DNA from: Tipula vernalis
Taxonomy: Eukaryota; Arthropoda; Insecta; Diptera; Tipulidae
NCBI GenBank assembly: GCA_958295665.1
Contig: OY282558.1
Location: 336,013,106-336,077,105 of the forward strand
Length of the DNA: 64,000 nucleotides
Direction of reading: 5' to 3'
Part shown: positions 31,426 to 42,125 of the stretch, piece after piece
Position numbering within the stretch: position 1 is the first letter of the stretch
How the letters are laid out: each line of letters begins with the position of its first letter
Made by a program: the position numbers and the translations under genes
Notes under the pieces: model-generated
What the model saw: the letters and a program-made list of their open reading frames with translations, nothing else
Databases searched by the model: none
What the model was told of the DNA's origin: nothing

Positions 31426-34325
31426 GTAAGTAATTAAATATAATTTTTCTTTTTAGTTGCTGTAAATTAGGTTAAGTTGGAAACAGTTTTAATTTTAAAA
31501 TAATTAATTTAGCCTAATAATTTTTTTTGAGTTATTTATAATTAATTTTATTAGTTTTAAATAAAATTGTATTGCTGTATCTTAGGGAGATAAACTTTGT
31601 GTTCAATTTTTGTTTGGTTAAAAGAAATTCTTTTAAATAATTCGTAATATGAATTTTTCGTTTATAAGTAGTTTTTTATTGCGAAGTTTTTACACATACA
31701 TTCAAATGATTTGTTATTTTTAGGAAACTTAGGAAAAACTTCACAATCGTTTAATTCAACAGGTTTGTAAGAGTAAGGTAATGGCAGAAGGTAATGGCGG
31801 TATTAAAATATGGAAAACAAGGAATAAAAATTAAAATTTTTATGAAATTTGGCAAAGTCATAAATCGGCATTAAATTAATCATAGAAACAACAACCAACA
31901 CAGTAAAAGTTATATTTTGTGATCTGTCTTTTTTCAATCATCAATTGGTCACAATCACAATTTCAAGTCATTTTAACAATGCCGTACTGAACTTTCCATG
32001 ATTCTTATTGGACTCTTTTATAAATGTCTCATTTTGGTATATGTTGATGTTTTTGTGATTTACTGTTATGACATAAAGATAAATCATATATAATTGTACA
32101 TGAGCAAATTAAAGTCGAATAAATCGGTCAATTTTGGTCATATAAACATCAAAATCTGGTAAACGCTGATATTTTCACGGTTTCTCTTATGATCAAGTCA
32201 TATAAGGGAATCATACAACATAATATGTAATGGATTTATAGACTCGTTATAGGATTTCTGGTTTCCTGGGAAATTTCTATCTTAATGAAAAGAGTGTGCT
32301 CAACGGCTTCAATATTTTCAATAACGTCATCTTTACTATACCTACTGCAAATTTCTTCATCTATCTTTCCGTAATAAATAAAAAAGCGTTTTCATTGAGT
32401 TTTTCTCTTTGCATTTGTGATAAATGGCTCCCTGGTCAACGGAATAGGTATACTTTCAAGCCTTAGATTATTTTTAAGGCCTTTATGATAAAAACCGATG
32501 CAAAACCGAAGTTCGAGACTCATCTATGTATGTCGTTTACTAACTTCGTGGAATTAAACAGAAAGCCGCCGATGACGGAAGCAACGCTATAAAAAATAAT
32601 GACTCTTTATAGTGTTAGAGTGTAAGGAACTGAATATTATGTTAGATAATGGAACGGTTCCTTAGTAGAAATAGCACTTCAGGAACTGAAAATATACAAA
32701 ATGTGGAATGAACGAAAATTGAGAAATGTCGGCCAGCTACAAAATGTTCTTAAATCAACGAAGGTACCTTAAGGCGCGTTAGGAAATCAAGACATTTCCA
32801 AACCCAAAACTTACACGACTTTAGCATTATTGTTTAGAAATTTAAAAGGACAAACAATTATTATTGACCACAGACGTTAGAACTTCTAAAAGAAAATTAG
32901 GCACCATACGAAATAAAAATGTTGCTCCGCTAAAAAATTCCACCATTACCTAGAGTTGGCGATCAAGGAAATTATGGATGATGCATTTACAATGAGCTCA
33001 AAGTCCGAAATGGCCTATTTTGGATAACAATGCTGCACATAGTCTATCTATAAAATGTAATCAAACTAGCATACTGTGTTTGTACCCAAAACACTGGCAC
33101 AAGGAATTCTCGGGACTCATAAAAGCACAATCCCGCTTCCAGGGCATGTAAAAGGAATAGGAAAGAGCAAACACTAGTTTATTTATTTAACATTCAGCTT
33201 AACATATAATTGATAATTACCTTAGTTTTTATACATAATAGAGATGCGCAAAATTCAATTGAGGGAACTATACTTTTCACTACTCCCGTAAACGCGAAAA
33301 GATGCTTGTTCCAGATTTATTAGATTGTCTAGGACTACAAAATACATTTTTTTTTAAATGTATTGTATGTCTTTCCATCCTTCCAGTCATACATTTTTAT
33401 TATTTTCCCCCATTATCACAAATATTGAAAGTTTTGACTGAAGCTTTTGCACAAAGCTAGATTTTATTATGTTAATATTGCTCTTCGTCGTAACTATTTC
33501 TATTATTATGGCAACGATTTCCGAAAATCAATTCAAAATCATATCTAAAATACGTTACGAATTTCGAATTAACTTTCTTGTTTTGGATATTTTGTAGTAA
33601 TATTTATAATGATGGATTTTGATCACTATAAGCTTCGTTACATTAGAAACAAATCTTATAGTGAGCTTTATTATATGAAAAGTGTTACTATAACAGTAGT
33701 TATAGTTGGTAGTAACGACTATAAATTCGGGCCTAAATTTTGGGAACAAATTGTTTATTGCTATTAAATAAAAGACAAAATGCTATTTTTTAATTTTTTT
33801 ATATTTTCGTTAGCGATGAACCCTTATGATCTTAATCATGTTAAATAAATATTTTGAATAAACATGGTTCAGCGTTTAGGTTTGTTAGCTCTTTGGCTTT
33901 GGTAAATTTTAATGAATATAACATGTTTACCGGACAATTTCTTTTCTAATTCACGTACTAATTTGTTTTGAATGTTTTGGAATGCCTTTTGTTTTGGCAT
34001 TGGAACATCACATAATGATTCCCTATAGTAAAAAAAATGAATCCCAATTAGTTAACATTTTTAACTTAAGAAATCGTACTCATACTTTTTTGCTGTTGAG
34101 TTCAACGTCACGGGCGCGTGTAATAAACAAATCGCGCACGCTTGGCCCATTGATTTCGCAAAATCATCAGGTTCTGCACCGCCGGGCTTAACAATCTTAA
34201 AATAATACCAAAATACACTAATTTCTTTATATCACAAATTAGATAACTATGTCCATATTTCACTTATATTTAAAAAAACGCATATTTAAATATTTGATAT
34301 TTAATTTTATTTAAGAAAAAATAGC
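31426..34325. other. Non-coding intron sequence, possible unrecognisable fragments
   Basis: Nearly 2.9 kb with no assignable gene. 33300-33470 matches 40560-40690 (CAGTCATACATTTTTATTATTTT and ACAAAG.TAGATTTTA), so a dispersed repeat is present. Around 32800-33130 a plus-strand reading looks faintly protein-like but has many stops and no known motif. Confidence 0.5.
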
Positions 34326-34329
34326 TGAC

Positions 34330-34802
34330 TAAAATATATTTTCATTTGACAGCCAAATCCACGAAATTTTGACATCTGAATCCAAAAAAAAAGTTGGATT
34401 TTCCTTGATTGAGAGATGTTTTTTTAAATTTTGGCCAAAATTAATGGGCGCATCATGAACCAAATAATGCCCCCCCCCCCTCATTTGGTTCATAGCAGCC
34501 ATTAAATGCGACAAATCGAAATTTCTAGAAGGTACTTATGCTGATTGGACCAATGTTTTTGTTTCATCTCATATCTTCTCTACGGTTACCGCATCTGTGT
34601 CTTGCACGCCAAAATCATGATGGTCGTCAGCGTTTAACCCTTCTTTCACCATGGCGTCACGTAGTCGAGCTTGAAAAATTGCTTTACTACCATCAGTGGC
34701 CAAACCGCGTTTCTCAAGTTCCTTTTTTAATTTTGGAACTCTTAATTCGGAGAGAATCATTTTCGCTGTTTTACTATTCACAATCCCACCGCTGTCACCA
34801 AT
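34330..34802 (-). pseudogene. LTR-retrotransposon gag fragment with SAP domain
   Basis: Immediately 3' of the minus-strand LTR end, the frame runs TIGDSGGIVNSKTAKMILSE with a probable gag ATG at 34760, then LRVPKLKKELEKRGLATDGS and KAIFQARLRDAMVKEGL. This is a SAP-type helix-extension-helix nucleic-acid-binding motif, found at the N-terminus of Gag in some insect LTR elements. A stop follows at 34569. A second short stretch, FDLSHLMAAMNQM, lies below it and is cut by a tract of ten C residues at about 34473. Position next to an LTR supports gag; no protease or RT remains. Clade is unresolved. Confidence 0.6.
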
Positions 34803-35244
34803 TGTTACGTTTTTGCCTTGCCACTCATGGTTCGTATCACTGGATTGTGAATAATACAAAATCAATTTAATTTATCACCAACGAATTTATTTATTTCACA
34901 AAATTTATTACAACACAGTTTATCAATAAAAATTCACAAAATTACTTTACATCAATTATTCTCAAATTTTACTGTATTATAATTTTTATTTCCACTAAAA
35001 CACTTTTTAATTACTTTTCAATCTTCACACTGTCGCTTTCCAAATATTACTAATCCAATTCGACTTCGTTCGCCTTTTTATATACACAAACCAAACTTCT
35101 AGAAAGCTCATGAGTTTTTCAGTTAGAATAGCGTAGAAACATTACGTAACAATTTTTATCATGGAAAATTCCATTATAGTACAGTTAAACATTGAGCTAT
35201 TAATTTAACTTTTTCTATTACACACTAGGTGTCACTGTCACAAT
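34803..35244 (-). repeat. LTR family B, copy 1 (5' LTR of the SAP-gag fragment)
   Basis: Read on the minus strand it starts near TGTGACAGTGACACCTAG and ends AACGTAACA, with a TATATAAAAAGG promoter box near 35085 and an AATAAA signal. Four more copies occur in the window. This one is followed directly by the gag remnant, so it is a 5' LTR. It sits head-to-head with copy 2, with only about 40 bases between. Confidence 0.8.
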
Positions 35245-35284
35245 ATTTATTATTGTGAGTTCAGATTTAAACCACCAAATATTC

Positions 35285-35710
35285 TGACGGTGACACCTAG
35301 GTTGTAATAGAATAAGTTAAATTAATAGCTCAATGTTTTCCATTACTAAAATGGAATTTTCCATGATACAACTGTTCTAAATGCATCTACACTTAGAAGT
35401 TTGGTTTGTGTATATAAAAAGGCGAAAGAAGTCGAATTGGATTATTAGTATTTGGTGAGCGATAGTGTGAAGATTGAAAAGGAATTAAAAAGTGAATTAA
35501 AAAGTGTTTTAGTGCAAAATAAAAAGTAAAAGTGATTAGTAAAATTGTGCAAATATTCAAATAAAGTGATTTTGTGAAATATTAATTATAAATTGTGGTG
35601 TGATAATTTTTGTGTGAAATAAATAAATTCATTTTTAACAAATTGGATTGTTTTGTTTTTATTCACAATCCAGTGATTCAAACCTTGATTGACAAGGCAA
35701 AATCGTAACA
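35285..35710 (+). repeat. LTR family B, copy 2
   Basis: Plus orientation, from CTGACGGTGACACCTAGG to AATCGTAACA, with TATATAAAAAGGCG at 35412. No internal retroelement sequence follows, so it is a solo LTR or one arm of a rearranged pair with copy 1. Confidence 0.8.
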
Positions 35711-35819
35711 ATATATTAGTGAGTCAAGATATTCTGTAGATGTCAATAATAAGCCGAAAAAGGATGTTCTCATACAATTATATTTAACAGTCGAAATGGG
35801 TTAAATTTTGAATAATTGT

Positions 35820-36440
35820 GGTGATAAATGCATGAAATAAGCGGCTTGAATGAGTGAATCGCTACAATCTATAGCAAGCTGTTCATTACTTGTCGCTACA
35901 TAGGCAAAAGCTCCATCATCTGCAAATGCTATGGATTTCCCAAATAACGGGCAATTAAAAAGTTAATTTATATAGATAAGGAAAGGAATTAGACCGAGAA
36001 CTGAGGCACACCAAATTCTAAATCAGCTATGTCGCTTATCGCACCGTTAACAGTGACAAATTGTCTCCTGTTACTTAACGATCGCAACCAACCGTTACAT
36101 TTTCCACGGATACCAATTATCGGAATCTTTACTAATAGCAAATTGACGTCTACAATATCGCTTGTTCCGTACTAATTTTAACACATTTCTCCAATATTTT
36201 AGAATGGGGTACAAGGCTTATTGGTCCGTAATTTTCCAACAGCTTGATATCACTCTTTTAGTTTTAATGCTTCCGGAAAATTGGCATCTTCTACGCTTTT
36301 ATTCATAAGATAGCACATAGCGGTGAAAATATTTTGAACAATATTTTTGACAGTAATTATGTTAATACCATCATGGCCAACAGCTGCTTTGTTGTTTAAA
36401 CTATTCACTATAGCTTCAATAATTTCCATGTGCTATATTA
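35820..36440 (-). pseudogene. LINE reverse transcriptase fragment
   Basis: On the minus strand 36440-36180 gives IIEAIVNSLNNKAAVGHDGI, MCYLMNKSVEDANFPEALK and, after breaks, LRTNKPCTPF matching an xNYRPISLVP block. 36110-35870 gives GIRGKCNGWLRS followed by SNRRQFVTVN and LEFGVPQ, then a decayed region with FADD-like sequence. The order fits the palm and fingers of a non-LTR RT (CR1/Jockey/I-like). Several stops and frame changes are present. It lies just 3' of the BEL/Pao remnant on the same strand but is a different element type. Confidence 0.65.
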
Positions 36441-36599
36441 CCTTTTAACAGATTAAAATTGCATTTAGAACGAAGGCTAGGTACGACGTTTGTATAATAT
36501 TTGCTGAATTCATTTCGATGTAATATAGTAACAATCGGTCGTTTTACTGGATAACTGAATATTGGAAACACGGTTTGCCACAAATGTTTCTAAATGAAA

Positions 36600-39140
36600 A
36601 GACTAAGAAGCGATCCAATGAAGTACTATCGTAGAGTCAGTCCAATAAAATAATTTAGGTTTGTGAATTTTCACGGCTGCAGTAACTCGCATCATTAAGT
36701 TGACCAGTAGATCAGTGGCACACAGCTCAAATCTTGGAAGTGATATCTTCTTGATTAAGGCGATCCGAGATTTTGAACAATAGATGGCTTGACAATTCTC
36801 TATCCTCGTTTTTGCAGCGGACGTATATTGATGCACCATATGCTAATTCGCTAGCATCTGAAAACCCATAAAGTTGAACTTCCTGCTGGTCATATTGAAG
36901 AAACCGAGGTATCAATATTTTGTTGAGCTCCATCATTTGAGATCTAAAGCTCTGCCATTTTGTATTCATACTTTGGGGCAATGCAGTGTCCCAATTGATT
37001 TTCATTTTCCATAGGTCTTGTATAAATAGCTTTCTAATCATTATCACGAGTCCCGTATATCCCAGCGGATCAAAAATGAGTGCTACTTCCGACAGGACGG
37101 TTCTCTTTGTGACAGGCCTCGAAAGGTCAACTTCTGCAACCTAGTGTTTTGACGAAGTTAGAATTGTCGATGCAAACATATGGTTCTCGATCGATATTGT
37201 CAATGTCTATAAGCAAGGCATCATCATTACTACACCATTTTCGCAATTCCATTCCAGCCTCTTTTAAAATATGAACAATATTATCCTTAATTCCTTTGAC
37301 TTCATTGATTAAATTGCCATCAGATAATAGATCATCTACGTATATATCCTGGTCAATTTCCCGTCATGCTTCAGGATATTTGTAGCGATTAGTTTCAGCC
37401 AATGTATTGAGACTCTTTGTGACCATGCCATTTGTTACCGTTGTGAGTCGAAATATACGTATAGAGTCTTCTGTAGTGTTACACCACACAATGTATTGTA
37501 AATGCGTGTCAGCTTCTATCATGCGAATTTGGCGGTACATTTTAGTAATGTCGGCGCTAATAATGTATCGTTGTGTGCGACACTGAATCAAGAGAGAAAA
37601 CAGGTCGCTTTGAATTACTGAGCCAACCATCACTATATCATTTAAGGATTTGCCCGAGTCTGTCTTGGCAGAAGCATCAAACACAACGCGAATCTGGCAC
37701 AGAAACCATGTGACCCAGGCATTCGTATTATTTGAGAAATTTGCTATATGATTGCTTGAGTTCACCGTCCTTATTTAGTCGTTTTTCCACGTTCAGAAAT
37801 CGGCGAGTAGCCATGATTTGAGAAGAACCCAATGTAGTAGGTGAGCAAGTCAGCGGCAGAGAGACGACGAAGCGCCCAGAATCATCTCGTTTTGTGTGTT
37901 TTCTGCGAAGTGACTTTCGCAGACTAATTCCATGGCTTACACGCTGCGTGTAATTGCGTTTTGAAATGGCTGCAGATTCAATGTCCCAAAATTTCTCTAA
38001 TAAATCGTCTAAGGCTAGTTCTTCAGTTATTATTGCCACATTTGAATACAACTGATCAAAGGTAAAATTAGTTATTTTTCCATATATGATGCAACCAAAC
38101 TGGATATTTTGTAGATGAGGTAAGTTGGTAGCAAGTTCGATTTGGCCGATCGATAGCAGGGTTAAATACAACTCAGCTCCGATGAGCAGGACAATTTTTT
38201 GTAGTTTGGCAAAGGTCGGATCTGCTAGACGAATGTTTTTAGGAATTCTCAAATTTCAGGATCAAGGAACGAGAATCTTGACTTTCCAAAGCATGACAAC
38301 GTTTGTTCAGAAAGTACGTTAATTCATCGAGAGATGGCAAGCGTTCCATGGGAGCTACGGCGTTCCATTTTGCTAAAGTCTCAGGATCTAATTTCGAGCA
38401 GAGTAAATATACTATTAAATCGTCCCAATGTGGCATAGGGCGTTAGCGCGAATGTAGTGCACGTAAATTTGAATTAACGGTATCGAGTAGTTGTCGAATA
38501 TTTTCAGAGGATGGTTTGACGATTAATTTGAGGCAAAATATTTCCCGAATGTGGTCCTCGCAAATTAATTTTTTATTCTGATAATCATTCTGTAGCAGCG
38601 TTAACGCCTCTGCATAATTCTACGATGTTAACTCTAATGATTCGGTGGTTTTGAGAGCAAGATTTAACAGTACCGATTTTTTCTATATCAGAGCTATATC
38701 ACAGAGAATAGGGTTGCTATGTATTAATTAGTGGAATGACTCGTAAAAAGTGCACCACTTTTTGCGATCTCCTGCAAATGGGGTAATTTTGCACTTAGGA
38801 AGGTTCACCAAAATTTTTGCACTATCCGGATGATTATTTACATGTCCTGTTGAATTTGGTTGTAAGTTTTTTATAAATACCTGCAGTGTCGGTTTCACCA
38901 TCAATTAGGTTTCCTCAAAATTCGATTTCATGTTAGGATCCGTCTGGCCCTCCACTAACTCTAGGTCGAGTTGAGCATCTTCAAAATTGCGATACGCCTT
39001 CTCCACTGCAGCTAATCGCGCTTCTAATTCTAGCAACGACGCATTTTGTCCTTTATCCGCTAAAAATTGTTCAATACGCTTTAATTGATCGATTGCGGCT
39101 GCACGTACAACCGTCGCCTTTGCCTTTACAGCTTGCAATT
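36600..39140 (-). pseudogene. BEL/Pao retrotransposon gag-pol remnant
   Basis: In order on the minus strand: Gag N-terminus at 39138-38905 (AAAIDQLKRIEQFLADKG, then LEARLAAVEKAYRNFED); Gag C-terminal part at 38436-38239 (WDDLIVYLLCSKLDPETLAK, LPSLDELTYFLNKRC); protease-linker at 38252-37728 (LADPTFAKLQKIVLLIGAEL, FVVSLPL, RRFLNVEKRLNKDGELKQSY); RT at 37765-37364 (RVVFDASAKTDSGKSLNDI, ISADITKMYRQIRM); YVDDLLSDG at about 37345; and RNase H parts at 37047-36603 (YGFSDASELAYGASIYVR, ISLPRFELCATDLLVNL, YWTDSTIVLHWI). The set of motifs is specific to BEL/Pao. Multiple frameshifts make it dead, and no integrase or flanking LTRs were recognised. Confidence 0.9.
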
Positions 39141-40689
39141 TTTCTCAAACACTTTCCTATTTTGTCAATTATTAACACGCCTCACTCAATAATATTATTA
39201 AAGCCCAAAACAAAACCGAAACGAAATATGAAATATGGCGCTTAACTCGGTCATTTTCTACCATGCCGAGTTTAGTTTTATTTTTATGCGTTTCAGTAAA
39301 ATGTTGTAGATTTGCTGATTCTAGAAAGGTCTGCACCATTTTATGTTTAACAAAAAAAATCGCTACGTTAGCTGTTTGATAATAACCATAGATGGGAAAG
39401 CCAGAAATGCTCATTTTATCAAAATAAAATTCTTTTGGAGTGATCTACCTACCCTACTTATATAAGGGGAACGAAATATATACAATGTAAAAATTTAATT
39501 AAAACCGTCTATTATTAAAGAAGTTAAAATACAATTTATCATCAAGTCTAACAGTTTATTTGTTTAATGGTAAATCGCATTAACTTTTAATGCTGATATA
39601 ACCGGCTTATTGTTTAACAGGCATATTTTAATTAAATTGGTTAGTATGAAAATCATTAACCTTATTAAGCTGAAAAAACATCGTTATTGAACCTAAAATT
39701 TGTTTATGATATCATAAATTGCCGTATCATCTTGGAACAGAAAATTTAAATTATTTTTTTGTTTTATGGTATCTTGGGGTGGCATAAACAGTCTCGTATT
39801 AAATCAATTAATAAATTAAAATCAACGTAAAAATCAGTTTTGTATATATACATAGATTGCAAATTCACACCAATAATAATCATTCAAAATATTAACCCAC
39901 ATAACGCATGTTTGTTGTTTTCATCGATCTACCTACACATAATTACACCTATTACCTACAAACATATTTTGTTATATTTTAATTGGATTAATGTTTTTCT
40001 GCGTTTTAAGCCAATATCAAAATATTACAAAATAGGTAATTAGATAAAATTGACGTCTTTTTTTTTTAACGAAAAAACGTATCGATCCCAAACATTGTTG
40101 TTTCACTGGAATTCTGTCTGATTAGGTTAAATTTAAACGAGTGCGTCTAATTTATTGTTCAAAGAAAGTCTACCTTTCGAAATTGGAAGTAGAGTTTATA
40201 AATATTGCTAATATTATTGTTGATTGCATTTATTCCGCTCCTAAGACAAAACGTTTAAGAAAATTCAGTTCATTAATCATTTATAGAATAAATTACCTGG
40301 AAAAATAAAAAGAACTGTGCGGGCAAATTGTTTAGGGAAACAAAAGACCGGCTGATGAGTTTTGACCAATTGAAGCATTTTTTGTAACTTTAAGAAAATT
40401 TTTTAAAGATTTTTTTATATGCCTTTGGTTTAGTACCATCTTGTCCACAAGTAAATTTCAAAACATTTTTGTTATGATTATTTTCTTCTATTGTTTATCC
40501 CTATTGTAATCGCGAAAAAAATTGTGCTTCAAATTTTCACATTTCTCGAGAAATTAAGTTACCAAAATGTGGCGTCCGTCCTTCCCTCTTTTCAGTCATA
40601 CATTTTTATTATTTTTGTTTTGCCTCCCTTTCTCACAAATGTTGACATTTTTGGTCGAAATTTTGTACAAAGATAGATTTTAGTAAAAA
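39141..40689. other. Non-coding, no gene recognised
   Basis: AT-rich. A minus-strand frame of 80 codons (39414-39172) and plus-strand frames at 39840-40043 and 40491-40676 show no domain. 40560-40690 matches a dispersed repeat also present at 33300-33470. Confidence 0.5.
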
Positions 40690-41030
40690 GCAGTTTGTGT
40701 TAACTTTTAGGTCCATTCGAGTCTATAACAAAAGGGGTTGTAGTCGAAGAGAAAACTGCCAAACAGATTTTCCCCAAAAACGGGACCGACAATTTATTTT
40801 GTCCACGACTAATGTATAATATACTCATTATACGTGTGTTTCTTCAATTATAATGATATCCATTATTCACTGCTAGTTTATCTAGTAGTCCATTTCACGT
40901 CTTTCCATGAAAATTTGTTTCCTTCCATATCAATTTTTCGAATTGTGAATTTGAATTTAGATAGAGCAGAGAAATTAAAAAATTTATTTTCCATCTCAAT
41001 TACTTCAAAATGGCGTTTATTGCCAAACTG
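40690..41030. repeat. Fragment of dispersed MITE family C
   Basis: TTTTGTCCACGACTAATGTATAATA followed by CAATTATAATGATATCCATT and ATTCACTGCTAGTTTATCTAGTAGTCC is the reverse complement of sequence at 62210-62300 and 62570-62675. No gene is present. Confidence 0.6.
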
Positions 41031-41042
41031 TTCGAAAAAAAT

Positions 41043-41615
41043 TTAACAATCTCGGGGATGGTGTATTTTCATATTCGTTTTCTTCTTCTTTTTTTCAATT
41101 ATGGCGTCATCCGAATCACACTCCATATGAGTGTGACCCGGAATTAAAAATTTGTGTTGAATAATCTCTTCTAGATGAGAATTATGCATCAAGATAGAAA
41201 ACATCGTGACCAAAAAGGAATTTTTGTTTGGCCCTGGGCATGAATCACTATAATAGGTAACAGATCTTATTGTCTCTGGTATACTCTGCAAATGTTGAAA
41301 CAAGCAACAGTAATGTACTGTTAAATTAAACGTCCACAGTGGACGTTTATAGAACGAAACGGAGGTCTTGAGGAAGGGAGTTGGAAGACATTGCTGAAGA
41401 TCAAAAGTAAAAACCTTTTTAGTTAATGATGTTTATGCCATTTCCTTATCAAGCTTTTTAGCATTATATGGTTGTGATGCCATTTCATGGTGTATTTTTT
41501 GATCTTCAATTACTTTGAATTTGGTAGATTCATCAACCGCTCCAACTATTTGGATTTGCAAAATTTCGCATTTATTACAAGTGTCAAGTTGTGGCTTTCT
41601 AAACTTGATGCCCAT
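41043..41615 (-). pseudogene. Transposon-like gene (DUF7869-type), C-terminal part, broken
   Basis: 41615-41433 gives IKFRKPQLDTCNKCEILQ. After a stop, the frame resumes [13 protein letters not shown] and [14 protein letters not shown]. 41303-41043 gives [54 protein letters not shown] and MKIHHPRD. The YSDxCxGxNKN and PGHTHMECD blocks are what I recognise from a large family of uncharacterised insect repeat genes (DUF7869-like), probably RNase H-fold transposases. The N-terminal part seems to lie at 45732-45929 on the same strand, so the LINE at 42126-45352 has split it. Confidence 0.65.
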
Positions 41616-41926
41616 TCATGCAAAAATGAAGAAGCTTTAGTAATAAATAGAATTAAAAATTGATTATACAACACAAACCATTGAATATTTTTGTAATGTG
41701 ATCATATCTGGACAAATTATAAACATATCTTGTAATGGAATTAAAGGCAACTGTTCGTAAATACTAATATACTTCTCGTGTTAATCGAAACACAATTAAA
41801 ATGGTCTAACCACCGGTAGCATATTAGAAATTACACGAATTAAATAACATTCAACAAAAAAATTAATAAAAAGTAAAAATTAACTTACACACAGAGCAGT
41901 GTGAATATCGTGAAGAAGAAAAAAAA

Positions 41927-42106
41927 ATTGTAAGAGAATTCATCTGTATTAGTACGATTCGCTAGTACTTAAAGCACAGCACATTCTGTATATATAGAAT
42001 GTAAATTGTGGTATAATCAGTCCAGTCGCCGCGGCCTGATGAGAAGATTGATTTTTTCATAATCATAAGCTCATCAGTTCGAAACTGGATTGAATTCTCT
42101 TACAAT
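41927..42106. repeat. Small fold-back element with hammerhead-like motifs
   Basis: Outer arms ATTGTAAGAGAATTCA (41927-41942) and TGAATTCTCTTACAAT (42091-42106) are perfect complements. Inside, CAGTCCAGT (42018-42026) pairs with ACTGGATTG (42084-42092), and CTGATGAG (42036-42043) with CTCATCAG (42070-42077). On the plus strand the words GTC, CTGATGAG and CGAAAC occur in the order and positions of a hammerhead core, with CAGTCCAG/CTGGATTG as the stem next to GTC; see the finding. Alternatively this is a plain fold-back MITE or a tRNA-like SINE, since AGTTCGAAACT resembles a pol III B box. Confidence 0.55.
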
Positions 42107-42125
42107 CTTCGAAACATATTAAAAA

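Noticed and set aside
39172..39414. 80-codon minus-strand frame near the BEL/Pao gag
   Set aside because: It is separated by stops from the gag N-terminus and has no recognisable motif; it may be leader or LTR sequence read by chance.
42020..42090. Possible tRNA gene or tRNA-derived SINE
   Set aside because: GTCCAGT/ACTGGAT pair and TTCGAA resembles a B box, but the T loop would overlap the acceptor strand, so no cloverleaf can form. It is kept only as an alternative for the fold-back element.
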